Source: Flavobacterium cheniae
GTDB lineage: Bacteria; Bacteroidota; Bacteroidia; Flavobacteriales; Flavobacteriaceae
Assembly: GCF_004363695.1 (NCBI RefSeq)
Contig: NZ_SNZC01000003.1
Span: 248,001-312,000, forward strand
Direction: 5' to 3'
DNA: 64,000 nt
The notes beneath the pieces were generated by a model that searched no databases, had not been told where the DNA came from, and worked only from the letters and a program-made list of their open reading frames with translations. Below are positions 52,159 through 62,100 of this stretch, in pieces. A program made the position numbers and the translations under genes. Numbering within the stretch: position 1 is the stretch's first letter; every line of letters starts with the position of its first letter.

Positions 52159-52160
52159 AA

Positions 52161-52188
52161 AAAAACGCTTTCAATTGAAAGCGTTTTT
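52161..52188. terminator. Perfect bidirectional terminator after purA
   Basis: A 28-bp perfect palindrome, AAAAACGCTTTCAA on one arm and its complement on the other, centred between 52174 and 52175. It ends purA (stop at 52194) 5 bp after the stop; T runs on both sides allow action on either strand. It overlaps the very start of the OstA frame, which also supports a later start for that gene. Confidence 0.85.
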
Positions 52189-52193
52189 AGTGA

Positions 52194-53465
52194 TTATTTC
52201 ATTATCGTTTGTTTTCTGTCTGGTCCAACCGAAATTACTTTGATTGGCACTTCCACTTCTTTTTCAATGAATTCGATATATGTTTTTAATTCTTGTGGTA
52301 ATTCATCATACGTTGTCATTCCTGTTAAATCAGCTTTCCAACCTTTCATTTCTGTGAAAATTGGAGTTACATTTTCAGGTTCAATGTTGTATGGTAAATG
52401 TTGAATTGCTTGTCCTTTGTAGTTATATCCTGTACAAACTTGTAACGTATCAAATCCAGAAAGAACATCGCCTTTCATCATGTATAATTGTGTTACGCCA
52501 TTAACTTGAACCGCATATTTTAAAGCAACTAAATCTAACCAACCACAACGACGTGCACGTCCTGTAACTGATCCAAATTCGTTTCCTACTTTAGCCATAG
52601 TTTGTCCAGCTTGATCGAAATCTTCTGTTGGGAAAGGTCCGCTACCTACACGAGTAGTGTACGCTTTGAAAATTCCGAAAACGTCTTTTACTTTGTTAGG
52701 AGCAATTCCTAAACCAGTACAAGCACCAGCAGCAGTTGTATTTGATGAAGTAACAAATGGATATGTTCCAAAATCAACATCTAGTAAAGATCCTTGCGCT
52801 CCTTCAGCTAAAATTGATTTTCCTTCTTTTAACGCTTTGTTTAAATATTCTTCACTATCAATGAAAGTTAATTTCTTTAAGTCTTCTACGGCTGCAAAAA
52901 ACTCATCTTCCATTTCTTTTAAGTTGTATTGTAATTCTACATCGTAGAACGCAATCATTGCTTCGTGTTTGTCAGCTAAAGTTCTATATCTTTCTTTGAA
53001 ATCTACTAATTCTAAATCACCTATACGAAGTCCGTTTCTACCCGTTTTGTCCATGTAAGTTGGTCCAATTCCTTTTAAAGTAGAGCCAATTTTCGCTTTT
53101 CCTTTTGATGCTTCAGAAGCGGCATCTAATAAACGGTGTGTAGGTAAAATTAAGTGTGCTTTTCTAGAAATGAATAATTTAGCGGTTACATCCATATTGA
53201 ATTTAGCTAAACCTTCAATTTCTTTTTGAAAAACTACAGGGTCGATTACAACTCCATTTCCAATAATATTAATAGCGTTTTTGTGAAAAATTCCAGAAGG
53301 AATAGTTCTTAAAACGTGTTTGATTCCGTCGAATTCTAATGTGTGTCCCGCATTTGGTCCACCTTGAAAACGAGCAATAATATCATATTTTGAGGTAAGA
53401 ACGTCAACGATTTTTCCTTTTCCTTCGTCTCCCCATTGTAATCCAAGTAGTAAATCTACAGTCAT
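52194..53465 (-). CDS. purA: Adenylosuccinate synthetase
   Basis: Makes adenylosuccinate from IMP, aspartate and GTP in AMP synthesis; 423 aa, the expected length. GTP loop QWGDEGKGKIVD (10-21), the substrate-site GGPNAGHTLEFDG, GAQGSLLDVDFGTYPFVTSSNTTAAG and TGRARRCGWLDLVALKYAV are all present. It lies downstream of the Fur-family gene on the same strand (35 bp) and is ended by the palindrome at 52161-52188. Confidence 0.97.
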   Translation of the reverse strand: MTVDLLLGLQWGDEGKGKIVDVLTSKYDIIARFQGGPNAGHTLEFDGIKHVLRTIPSGIFHKNAINIIGNGVVIDPVVFQKEIEGLAKFNMDVTAKLFISRKAHLILPTHRLLDAASEASKGKAKIGSTLKGIGPTYMDKTGRNGLRIGDLELVDFKERYRTLADKHEAMIAFYDVELQYNLKEMEDEFFAAVEDLKKLTFIDSEEYLNKALKEGKSILAEGAQGSLLDVDFGTYPFVTSSNTTAAGACTGLGIAPNKVKDVFGIFKAYTTRVGSGPFPTEDFDQAGQTMAKVGNEFGSVTGRARRCGWLDLVALKYAVQVNGVTQLYMMKGDVLSGFDTLQVCTGYNYKGQAIQHLPYNIEPENVTPIFTEMKGWKADLTGMTTYDELPQELKTYIEFIEKEVEVPIKVISVGPDRKQTIMK

Positions 53466-53500
53466 TGTGTTGTTGTTTATTATTTGTAGTTAGTTGTTTA

Positions 53501-53935
53501 TTATTGTTTTTTTGTTCCGTAGAAGTAAAGTGAGTGGGTTGAAATATTAATACCAAACATTTCTTCCATGGTTTGTTTAATTTGCTGAATTCTTGGATCG
53601 CAAAATTCGATTACCTCGCCAGTATCTGTTAAAATAATGTGATCGTGTTGTTTATCGAAATACGATTTTTCGTAATGTGCCTGGTTTTGTCCAAACTGAT
53701 GACGACGCACCAAACCACACTCTAATAAAAGTTCGATAGTATTGTAAAGCGTAGCTCTACTTACGCGATAATTTTTATTTTTCATTTTGATGTACAAAGA
53801 CTCAATATCAAAATGCTCGGTTGCATTGTAAATTTCTTGAAGAATAGCATAACGTTCTGGCGTTTTACGGTGCGCTTTCTCTTCTAAATATTTAGTAAAA
53901 ACATTCTTTACAATTTCCTGATTATTGTTTTCCAT
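53501..53935 (-). CDS. Fur-family regulator without the usual CxxC
   Basis: 144 aa. N-terminal winged helix about 10-85 ([37 protein letters not shown]) and the C-terminal dimerisation/metal part [33 protein letters not shown]. The metal-site H and E are present, but the structural zinc CxxC at the HIILTDTG position is absent (one Cys remains at EFCDPRI). This is either a lineage form or a PerR/Zur-like variant. It is the first gene of a likely unit with purA. Its promoter is next to a heptamer array. Confidence 0.88.
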   Translation of the reverse strand: MENNNQEIVKNVFTKYLEEKAHRKTPERYAILQEIYNATEHFDIESLYIKMKNKNYRVSRATLYNTIELLLECGLVRRHQFGQNQAHYEKSYFDKQHDHIILTDTGEVIEFCDPRIQQIKQTMEEMFGINISTHSLYFYGTKKQ

Positions 53936-53958
53936 TGCTTTGTTTAATGAAATATCGG

Positions 53959-53966
53959 CAAAGATA
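53959..53966 (-). promoter_or_regulatory. -7 box (TATCTTTG) of the Fur-family gene
   Basis: Perfect TAnnTTTG on the minus strand, 24 bp upstream of the ATG. The place where -33 would fall is inside the heptamer array at 53973-54003, and no TTG is there. Confidence 0.55.
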
Positions 53967-53972
53967 GTGAAA

Positions 53973-54003
53973 GTTAGAAGTTAGAAGTTAGGAGTTAGAA
54001 GTT
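53973..54003. repeat. Heptamer tandem repeat (GTTAGAA, about 4.4 copies)
   Basis: GTTAGAA, GTTAGAA, GTTAGGA, GTTAGAA then GTT, 31 bp. It is just upstream of the -7 box of the Fur-family gene and covers its -33 region. Copy number could change spacing. Confidence 0.8.
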
Positions 54004-54033
54004 TTTTTGAACAGAGTTATTAAGATGAATTTA

Positions 54034-54681
54034 TTATTGTTTAAAAATTGCATCCCAAATTTCAGAATTAAAATGCTCGGCCATTTTATCTAATCTATAT
54101 TCGCCATTTCTTACTAACAATTCTCCGTTTGGTTTTATTAATAAAAATGATCCACATAAGATTGATTTTTTTAAAAATTGATTTTTGAAAAACAAATCTT
54201 CATCTATTACAAATGACTTTCTGTTACCTACAATTGAAATGTTAATTCCTTTTTCAAATACAAATAATACTTTGATGTGGGGATTTATTTTCTCAACATT
54301 TCGTTTCATGTTGATAATAAATTTGAGATAGCTTCCGTTTTTATCCAAAAACTTATTTTCCTCGTCAAAAAATGTTCTATCATCTTTATAAAAATATTGA
54401 ATCAAATAAGTCAATGAATCTTTGTGAATTTCTTTGTGAATTTTTGAAATATTTTTTAAAACAACATCATGATTAACCTTGTAGATTTCATATTTAGGCG
54501 CTGATATTTGAAAAACTTTTCCACTATCCTTTTTAACTCTAAATTCCATAGAGTTATTAGGGTGTTTTTTAAATAATGCTTGAAAATTTGATTCGCTACC
54601 ATCTATATCTAAGACATATTCTTTTTTTTGTGCGGTTGAAAAAGTTGAAAAAAATAAAACTATAAATGCTAATCTTATCAT
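54034..54681 (-). CDS. Exported hypothetical protein
   Basis: 215 aa with a signal peptide (MIRLAFIVLFFSTFSTAQ). The mature part (KKEYVLDIDGSESNFQALFKKHPNNS) is polar and Lys-rich. I recognise no family; the ending LLVRNGEYRLDKMAEHFNSEIWDAIF is amphipathic. It starts 3 bp after the RelA/SpoT stop, so it is probably co-transcribed with it. No function can be assigned. Confidence 0.65.
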   Translation of the reverse strand: MIRLAFIVLFFSTFSTAQKKEYVLDIDGSESNFQALFKKHPNNSMEFRVKKDSGKVFQISAPKYEIYKVNHDVVLKNISKIHKEIHKDSLTYLIQYFYKDDRTFFDEENKFLDKNGSYLKFIINMKRNVEKINPHIKVLFVFEKGINISIVGNRKSFVIDEDLFFKNQFLKKSILCGSFLLIKPNGELLVRNGEYRLDKMAEHFNSEIWDAIFKQ

Positions 54682-54684
54682 AAA

Positions 54685-56904
54685 TTAATTATTATAAACC
54701 CTTGTCACTTTATCAATTCCATCTACTTTTTTGATGTTTTCAATCAATTTTTTCAGAATAGTGTTGTTTTGAACAACAACTGCTACTTGTCCGTTAAAAA
54801 TACCAGCTTCACTACTCAACGAAATACTCTGAATATTTACGTTCATTTGGCTTGAAATTACTTTGGTTAAATCGTTAGTTAATCCTAAAATATCCATTCC
54901 TGTGATTTTTAAAATGGCTTTAAATTCTTCTTGAGAGGAGTCAATCCATTTGGCTGGAATGATGCGGTAGGCATAATTAGATTGCATGCTAATGGCATTT
55001 GGGCAGTCTTTTCTATGTACTTTTATTCCTTCATTAATACTAACAAATCCAAAAACTTCATCACCTGGAATCGGATTACAACAAGAGGAAAGTTTATAGT
55101 CTAATTTGTCTTGTTCAGTTCCAAATACTAATAAATCGTATTTTTTACTAATTTCATTTTTGTGAATTTGTTCTGGTTGACTAGAAGGAGAACGCTTAAT
55201 GGTTTTTTTGAAGAAATTAACCAATGTGTTGCTTTTTTGAGCAGCATAATCTTTTAGTTGTTGGTTTTCGATAGCGCCAATTCCAGCTCGGTAATATAAA
55301 TCTAAACTGGTTTGCAACTTAAAGAAGTTGACCAATTCATTAGTGGTATTTTCGTTTAGAACAATTTTTAAATGGCGTAATTTTCGAGTAAGAATCTCTT
55401 TTCCGTCTTCGGCAATCTTTTTAGTATTTTCGTTTAAAACGTTTTTAATTTTATTTTTTGCTCTCGAAGTAGTTACATAATCCAACCATTGCGAAGTTGG
55501 TTTTTGATTCACCGATGTAATAATTTCAACTTGATCACCACTATTTAAAACATGATTTAGTGGAACTAATTTTCCGTTTACTCTAGTTCCTCTAGTTTTT
55601 ACACCAATTTCTGAGTGAATACTGAAAGCAAAATCTAAGGAAGTTGCTCCTTTTGGTAACGATTTAATTTCACCTTTTGGAGTGAACACATAGATTTCTT
55701 TGGCATACAAATTCAGTTTAAAATCTTCTACAAAGTCAACGGCATTGGATGTTGAATTTTCTAAAGCTTCTTTCAATTGGTTCAACCAAATTTCCAAACC
55801 GTGTTCTTCCGTAGCGCCATTTTTATATTTGTAATGAGCAGCGTAGCCTTTTTCCGCAATTTCGTCCATGCGTTCGCTTCGCACTTGAATTTCAACCCAA
55901 CGCCCTTTTGGTCCCATTACGGTAATATGAAGTGCTTCATATCCAGACGATTTTGGGGAAGAAATCCAATCACGTAAACGGCTTGGCGAAGGGCGATAAT
56001 GATCAGTAACTACAGAATATATTTTCCAAGCAATGAATTTTTCGTCGTGTTGGTTAGCTTTGTAAATAATTCGAAGCGCAAATTTGTCGTAAACTTCATC
56101 AAAAGTAACGCCTTGAACTTTCATTTTTCTACGGATCGAATAAATCGATTTTGGGCGGCCTTTGATTGTGAATTCTATTCCTTCGTCAATCATTGATTTA
56201 CTCAATACATCTGAAATAGTTTTGATGTATTCATCTTGCTCTTCTTTGGTCTCTTTAATTTTACTTACAATATCGTTGTAAACTTCGGGTTCGGTATATT
56301 TTAAACCTAAATCTTCTAATTTGGTTTTGATGTTATATAACCCTAAACGATGGGCAAGCGGTGCATAAATATAAAGTGTTTCGGAAGCGATTTTGGCTTG
56401 TTTGTAATCCACCATACTTCCCATAGTTTGCATATTGTGCAATCTATCAGCGATTTTGATTAAAATTACCCGAACGTCATCGTTTAACGTCAATAGCATT
56501 TTACGGAAATTTTCTGCTTGAATTGAAATTTCCTGATCGGTTTTAACTTTGGCAATTTTGGTTAGACCTTCAACCAATTGAGCAATTTTTGGGTTGAACA
56601 TTTTTTCAATGTCCTCAACCGTAATATCAGTATCTTCAACTACATCGTGCATTAAAGCAGCAGCAATGGAAGTAGCTCCCAAACCAATATCGCGAGCTAC
56701 AATTTTAGCTACAGCAATAGGATGGAAAATATAGGCTTCACCCGATTTTCTGCGTTGGTCTTTATGGGCATCAACAGCTACATCAAATGCTTTACGGATG
56801 ATTTTTTTGTCTTCATCAGTAAGAGTTTGATAACTGATGCGAAGTAATTCTTTATATTCTTGCGCAATGGCTTTGTTTTCGGCTTCTAATTCTAACTCTG
56901 TCAT
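54685..56904 (-). CDS. Bifunctional (p)ppGpp synthetase/hydrolase (RelA/SpoT)
   Basis: 739 aa, the full-length RSH architecture. HD hydrolase: H61, H86-D87 in MHDVVEDTDIT (E90-D91-T92) and ADRLHNMQTM. Synthetase: RRKMKVQGVTFDEVYDKFALRI, SGYEALHITVMGPKGRWVEIQVRSERMDEIAEKGYAAHYKYK. Then a TGS domain (IYVFTPKGEIKSLPKGATSLDFAFSIHSEIG) and a C-terminal ACT domain (IIPAKWIDSSQEEFKAILKITGMDILGLTNDLTKVI). Both activities look intact. It controls the stringent response. Confidence 0.95.
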   Translation of the reverse strand: MTELELEAENKAIAQEYKELLRISYQTLTDEDKKIIRKAFDVAVDAHKDQRRKSGEAYIFHPIAVAKIVARDIGLGATSIAAALMHDVVEDTDITVEDIEKMFNPKIAQLVEGLTKIAKVKTDQEISIQAENFRKMLLTLNDDVRVILIKIADRLHNMQTMGSMVDYKQAKIASETLYIYAPLAHRLGLYNIKTKLEDLGLKYTEPEVYNDIVSKIKETKEEQDEYIKTISDVLSKSMIDEGIEFTIKGRPKSIYSIRRKMKVQGVTFDEVYDKFALRIIYKANQHDEKFIAWKIYSVVTDHYRPSPSRLRDWISSPKSSGYEALHITVMGPKGRWVEIQVRSERMDEIAEKGYAAHYKYKNGATEEHGLEIWLNQLKEALENSTSNAVDFVEDFKLNLYAKEIYVFTPKGEIKSLPKGATSLDFAFSIHSEIGVKTRGTRVNGKLVPLNHVLNSGDQVEIITSVNQKPTSQWLDYVTTSRAKNKIKNVLNENTKKIAEDGKEILTRKLRHLKIVLNENTTNELVNFFKLQTSLDLYYRAGIGAIENQQLKDYAAQKSNTLVNFFKKTIKRSPSSQPEQIHKNEISKKYDLLVFGTEQDKLDYKLSSCCNPIPGDEVFGFVSINEGIKVHRKDCPNAISMQSNYAYRIIPAKWIDSSQEEFKAILKITGMDILGLTNDLTKVISSQMNVNIQSISLSSEAGIFNGQVAVVVQNNTILKKLIENIKKVDGIDKVTRVYNN

Positions 56905-57010
56905 ACATTTTCTTTAACCAACTAAAAGTAAAGTATTTTTTCTAATTGTGCAAGAGAGAAAATAGAGAAAAGAATAAAGAACAAAGATTTGAAGTTGAAT
57001 TTTGAAATTG

Positions 57011-57802
57011 CTATTGAAATTGTCTTTGTCTTTTGGCTTCGAATAACAAAATAGCGGCTGCCACCGAAACATTCATTGAATCAATTTCCCCTTGCATTGG
57101 AATAATGATATTTTTAGTGCTTTCGGTTCTCCATTTTTCAGATAAACCTGTTGCCTCTGTACCAACGATTAAAGCAGTAGGAGTAGTGTAGTTTTGGGTG
57201 TGATATTCAGTAGAATCTTGTAAAGTAGCGGAATAAATATTAATGTTATTCGCTTTTAGATAGGCAATTACTTCTTCCGTAGTTCCAACAGCAATTTGTC
57301 GGGTAAACAAACAACCTACGCTTGAACGAACGATATTTGGATTATATAAATCGCTTTTTGGATTGGCAATAATAACTGCATCAATATTTGCGGCATCAGC
57401 TGTTCTTAGAATTGCACCGACATTTCCTGGTTTTTCTAAAGATTCCCCAACTAAAATTAATGGATTTTTAGAAAGTTTTAAATCGGACAAAGCTAACGAT
57501 TTGGTTTTGGCAATAGCTAAAATTCCTTCGGTAGTATCGCGATAGGCTAATTTTTGGTAGACTTCTTTTGAAATTTCTATTACGTTTAACGGTTTAATTG
57601 TTAAATCGTTTAGTTGTTTTTCCGAAATAATTTCAGGTAAAAATAAAATGGTTTCTAATTCATAACCTCCTTTTAGTGCTAATTCAATTTCGCGTTTTCC
57701 TTCAATTAAAAAAGTGCCCGTTTGTTTGCGAACTTTTGCTTTTTCTTGTAATTGAACTAACGATTTAATAAACGGATTTTGAACCGAGGTGATTTGTTTC
57801 AT
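57011..57802 (-). CDS. SpoU/TrmH-family RNA methyltransferase
   Basis: 263 aa from the ATG at 57802 (MKQITSVQNPFIKSLVQLQEK). A longer frame to 57961 runs over the terminator of the amidohydrolase operon and is rejected. SPOUT fold: a substrate-binding N-domain (GTFLIEGKREIELAL), then LILVGESLEKPGNVGAILRTADAANIDAVII, NPNIVRSSVGCLF and the SAM knot NIIIPMQGEIDSMNVSVAAAILLFEA. It methylates 2'-O ribose of rRNA or tRNA; the target nucleotide is not known. Confidence 0.92.
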   Translation of the reverse strand: MKQITSVQNPFIKSLVQLQEKAKVRKQTGTFLIEGKREIELALKGGYELETILFLPEIISEKQLNDLTIKPLNVIEISKEVYQKLAYRDTTEGILAIAKTKSLALSDLKLSKNPLILVGESLEKPGNVGAILRTADAANIDAVIIANPKSDLYNPNIVRSSVGCLFTRQIAVGTTEEVIAYLKANNINIYSATLQDSTEYHTQNYTTPTALIVGTEATGLSEKWRTESTKNIIIPMQGEIDSMNVSVAAAILLFEAKRQRQFQ

Positions 57803-57833
57803 GAATAAGAAATTATAGAGCAAAAGTACAAAA

Positions 57834-57862
57834 AAAAGCCTCTCATTTACTGAAAGGCTTTT
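57834..57862 (-). terminator. Intrinsic terminator after the amidohydrolase operon
   Basis: AAAAGCCT (57834-57841) with AGGCTTTT (57855-57862), a 13-nt loop and a T run on the minus strand, 4 bp past the stop at 57867. It also separates that operon from the methyltransferase gene. Confidence 0.88.
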
Positions 57863-57866
57863 GGTC

Positions 57867-59159
57867 TTATTTTTTTTGTTGTTCGAATTTTCCTTTGTAA
57901 CGTTGATACAATTCGGTGTGGTGACTTTCCAAACTGATTTGTCTTCCATCGATAAAAGCAAAAGAAATGATATTAGTTTTCATGTCCAAAGCATCGCCTT
58001 CGGAAATAAATAATGTGGCACTTTTTCCTGATTCTAACGTTCCATATTGCTTGTCAATTCCTAAAATTTTAGCTGAATTTCCGGTGATTAATTGTAATGC
58101 TTGTTCTTTTGAAAGTCCCCAAGCGGCACAAGTTCCAGCATAGAAAGGAAGATTTCTAGTTTGCATACGTTCCATGTCACCTGCATTTTGTAAGCCAACT
58201 AAAACGCCTGCATCTACTAATAATTTAGCATTTTTATATGGTAAATTAACATCTTCATCTTCTAAAAGTGGCAAACTGTGAACGCGATTTAATAAAACAG
58301 AAACATTATTTTCTTTTAATAATGCACCTACTTTAAAAGCATAATAACCACCAACAATTGTCATGTTTTTGATGTTGTTTTTCTTTTTGAATAAAACGGC
58401 ATCAATAATTTCTTTTTCACCATTTGCGTTTACAAACAAGGTTTTTTCACCCGATTGTAAACCTTTCATAGCCTCGTATGGAATGTCTTTTTTAGTATTT
58501 TTACTTCCCAAATAAGCAAACGCATTGTCAAAATACTCTTGAATAGCTTTTACTTGCGGATCGTAGTTTTTGTTCATTTCAATTCCTCCTGGTTCAGCCC
58601 ACCAACCCGCTCTTGAGTAGCTTCTTGGCCAGTTTAAGTGAATTCCGTCATCAGTTTTAATTGAAGCATCTTCCCAATTCCATGCGTCTAATTGAACGAT
58701 TGATGAAGTTCCAGGAATTCTGCCACCTCTTGGTGTAATTTGTGCTAATAAAACGCCATTTGGACGCGTAGTTTCAACTAATTTTGACTCGGCATTGTAA
58801 GCGATAATACTTCTTACGTGTGGATTGAATTGTCCAATTTCACTTTCGTCATCCGAAGCTCTTACGGCATCAATTTCAACTAAACCTAATGTTGAATTCG
58901 GCGCGATAAATCCTGGATATACATGTTTTCCAGATGCTTCAATCACAATATCGTGTTTGGCTGGTTTCATTACTGTTGCATCTCCAATGTTTGCAATTTT
59001 TCCATCGATAATCGAAATTAAACTGTTTTCAATTACTTTTCCGTTTCCTAAATGCGCTTTGGCACCTAAGATTAAAATCGATTTACTTTGTTTTGGTGCT
59101 GGCGTTTGTTGGGCAAACCCAAACAAAGAAATAAATAAAAGAACTATATATTTTTTCAT
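57867..59159 (-). CDS. Exported amidohydrolase-fold protein lacking metal ligands
   Basis: 430 aa with a signal peptide (MKKYIVLLFISLFGFAQ). Amidohydrolase-like architecture: N-terminal beta sandwich (ILILGAKAHLGNGKVIENSLISIIDGKIANIG), TIM-barrel, and the closing GTLESGKSATLFISEGDALDM. In the usual PGFIDxHxH motif it reads YPGFIAPNSTLG, so both His ligands are gone (N88 and T90). The barrel His/Asp are also not recognisable. It is probably a non-catalytic partner of the 1007-aa enzyme, whose start is 2 bp upstream in the same operon. Confidence 0.82.
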   Translation of the reverse strand: MKKYIVLLFISLFGFAQQTPAPKQSKSILILGAKAHLGNGKVIENSLISIIDGKIANIGDATVMKPAKHDIVIEASGKHVYPGFIAPNSTLGLVEIDAVRASDDESEIGQFNPHVRSIIAYNAESKLVETTRPNGVLLAQITPRGGRIPGTSSIVQLDAWNWEDASIKTDDGIHLNWPRSYSRAGWWAEPGGIEMNKNYDPQVKAIQEYFDNAFAYLGSKNTKKDIPYEAMKGLQSGEKTLFVNANGEKEIIDAVLFKKKNNIKNMTIVGGYYAFKVGALLKENNVSVLLNRVHSLPLLEDEDVNLPYKNAKLLVDAGVLVGLQNAGDMERMQTRNLPFYAGTCAAWGLSKEQALQLITGNSAKILGIDKQYGTLESGKSATLFISEGDALDMKTNIISFAFIDGRQISLESHHTELYQRYKGKFEQQKK

Positions 59160-59161
59160 GA

Positions 59162-62100
59162 CTAGTTGTATTTATAGTGAGACTCTTTGCAATTTTCTCC
59201 TAAGGTATCACAGTGGTAATGACCGTTTTCTTTTTTCTTAGGTAATTGCGTTTTCATTCCTTTGTTTTTAGCGTCTAACATGAAGTTGATTAATTCAGCT
59301 CTTTCTTTTTGAATTTCGCTCATCACTTCTTTCTCTTTTTCTAAATCATAGAAAATAATTCCGTCTACTAACGTTTTTTCAGCTCTTGTGTAGATTGATA
59401 ATGGACTATCAGACCAAAGCACAACATCAGCATCTTTTCCTACTTTGATACTTCCTACTTTATTATCTACTTGAAGAATTTTCGCTGGATTTAAGGTTAC
59501 GAAATTCCAAGCTTCTTCTTCTGTTACATTTCCATATTTAACCGTTTTTGCTGCTTCTTGGTTCAAACGTCTCGACATTTCAGCATCATCTGAATTGATA
59601 GAAACTTTTACGCCTTCGTTCATCATAATAGCTGCGTTGTATGGAATTGCATCATTAACTTCATATTTATAAGCCCACCAATCCGCAAATGTTGAACCAG
59701 CAACTCCGTGAGCCGACATTTTATCAGCTAATTTGTAGCCTTCTAAAATGTGAGTAAACGTTTGAATTTTGAATCCGTAACGCTCTGCTAATTTCATCAA
59801 CATGTTTATTTCCGATTGTACATAAGAGTGACAAGTGATGAAACGTTTTTTTGCTAAAATTTCGCCTAAAACTTCCATTTCTACATCAAATCTTGGCATT
59901 TTTTTATTTTTACCTGATTTGTAAGTATCCCACTCATTTTTGTATTCAATTGCTCTTGTGAAATAATCTTCATAAACTTGTTCCACACCCATACGCGATT
60001 GAGGGAAACGGTTTCTTTCGAAATCACCCCAATTGGATTGTTTTACGTTTTCACCCAAAGCAAATTTGATGTATTTTGGAGCATCTTTTACTAACATTTC
60101 ATCTGGAGAATAACCCCATTTTAATTTGATGAAAGCTGCACGACCACCAATAGGATTTGCCGAACCATGTAATAAGTTAGCTGAAGTAACTCCACCAGCT
60201 AAATTTCTGTAAATATTGATGTCTTCTGAATTTACAACATCTTCAATTGTAACTTCTGCTGATGAATTTTGACCACCTTCGTTAACTCCATTTGAAATAG
60301 CAATGTGCGAATGTTCATCAATGATTCCAGCTGTTAAGTGTTTACCTGTTCCGTCAACTACTTTTGCTCCAGAAGAAGGTAAGTTTTTACCAATTTTTGC
60401 AATTTTTCCGTTTTGAATTAAAACATCAGTTTCTTTAAGATTCCCTTCTTTTTCACCCGTCCAAACGGTTACATTTTTGAATAGAATCGTTTCTTGTTTT
60501 GGTTTTTCGTCGTTTCCAAAAGAAATATTTGGATACGTTACAGCATACATAGACGGCACTTTTGGTTCGTCTTTTTTATCGTCTTTCTTTTTATCTTCTT
60601 TAACTTCAGTTGTTCTTTTAGTTGCCGTCCAAGAAGTTTCGTTTCCATTTTCTAAAACGGCTTTACCTTGCATCATGTCTTTTACGAAAGTTCCTGAAAG
60701 TCTAACGAAATTCGCTTTTGTAGTATCTTGATTTTTGATTACCAAATTCACCCACGGATCATTGAACTGAATTTTTGTTCCAAAGTTGATACTATCTTTA
60801 ACTGCTTTTGCTTCGAATTTTGAAGTTTCACCTTCGATTTTTAATTCGAATTTATGGTTGTCAAAAACTAAATCGTAAGTACCTCTGATATCAGTTGGAT
60901 TGATTTTATCGATGATGTTTCGATTTCCTTGTACCCAGTTTTCTAAGATATTGCTTTTGTCTTCAAAGATATCTCCAGAAACGATAATAAAGTTCGCTAA
61001 TTTTCCTTTAGAAATAGAACCTACTTTGTCAAATTGATTTACCAATTTTGCAGGAGTTTCTGTTAAAGCTAATAAGGCTTTGTCTTTTGGTAAACCATAT
61101 AAAACGGCCTTTCTTAAATTTGATAAGAACGATTTTGTTTCTTTTAAATCAGCTGTTGAAAGTACAAATGAAACATTGTTCTCAGCTAAAATTTTCAAGT
61201 TGAAAGGTGCTTGATTCCAAAATTTCATATCGCTCAAGCTTACTTGTTGCGCTAAGTATGGATCTGTTACATCATAAGCATCTGGAAAATTCAAAGGTAT
61301 AATAAAAGTAGCTCCCGATTTTTTGATTTCGTCAATGCGTTCAAATTCGTTTCCGCTTCCTTTAATTAGATATTTTACTCCGAATTCATCGCCTAATTTA
61401 TCTGCTCTTAATGCATTTAATTTATCGCCAGCATTGAAAATTTGAAGTAAAGATTTGTTCGCATTGAAAGCTTCTAAAGATAAATCTTTGTTCGTTGCAT
61501 TTCCTTGTGCATACCATTTTGCATCGTGAAATACTTGGCGAATTAAAGCCATACTACCCATCATAGAAGAAGGATAACTTTGCTTAGTAAATTTACTTCT
61601 ACTAAATGTGAAATGTTGTGATACTTTATCTTTCAACATTCTATCAGCATTGGTGCCAAAATCGTTTAATGTCCAAAGTAAACCGGTTCCTGCAATTACA
61701 CCATCGTTGTGGTGACTTAAAACGGTACCAAAACCAACTTCTCTTAAACCTCCTGCTGCTTTTTGATCGTAGCTTAAGTTTTCATAAGCATTGTATTCAG
61801 GTTTGATGTGGTCGTTCCAATAATAACCTTCACGATTGGTATCGTATTGTGGAGTGAAGTTACCACTTGGTCTTGGTGTTGGTTTGTTGATTCCAAATTC
61901 GCTATATAATTCTACGAATGATGGATAAATTGTTTTTCCAGTTGCATCTACAATTGTAGCTCCTTTTGGAATAGAAATGTTTGTTCCAACTTCAACAATT
62001 TTGTTTTCTTTGATTAACAGCGTTGCTTTTTCAATTTTTTGCGTTGCTGATACATAAATAGTGGCGTTTGTAATAGCAACATAGTTTTTGAAGCTTTGTT

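Noticed and set aside
57803..57961. A 53-residue N-terminal extension of the RNA methyltransferase
   Set aside because: It runs through the terminator and 3' end of the neighbouring amidohydrolase gene, and family homology starts at MKQITSVQNPFIK (57802).
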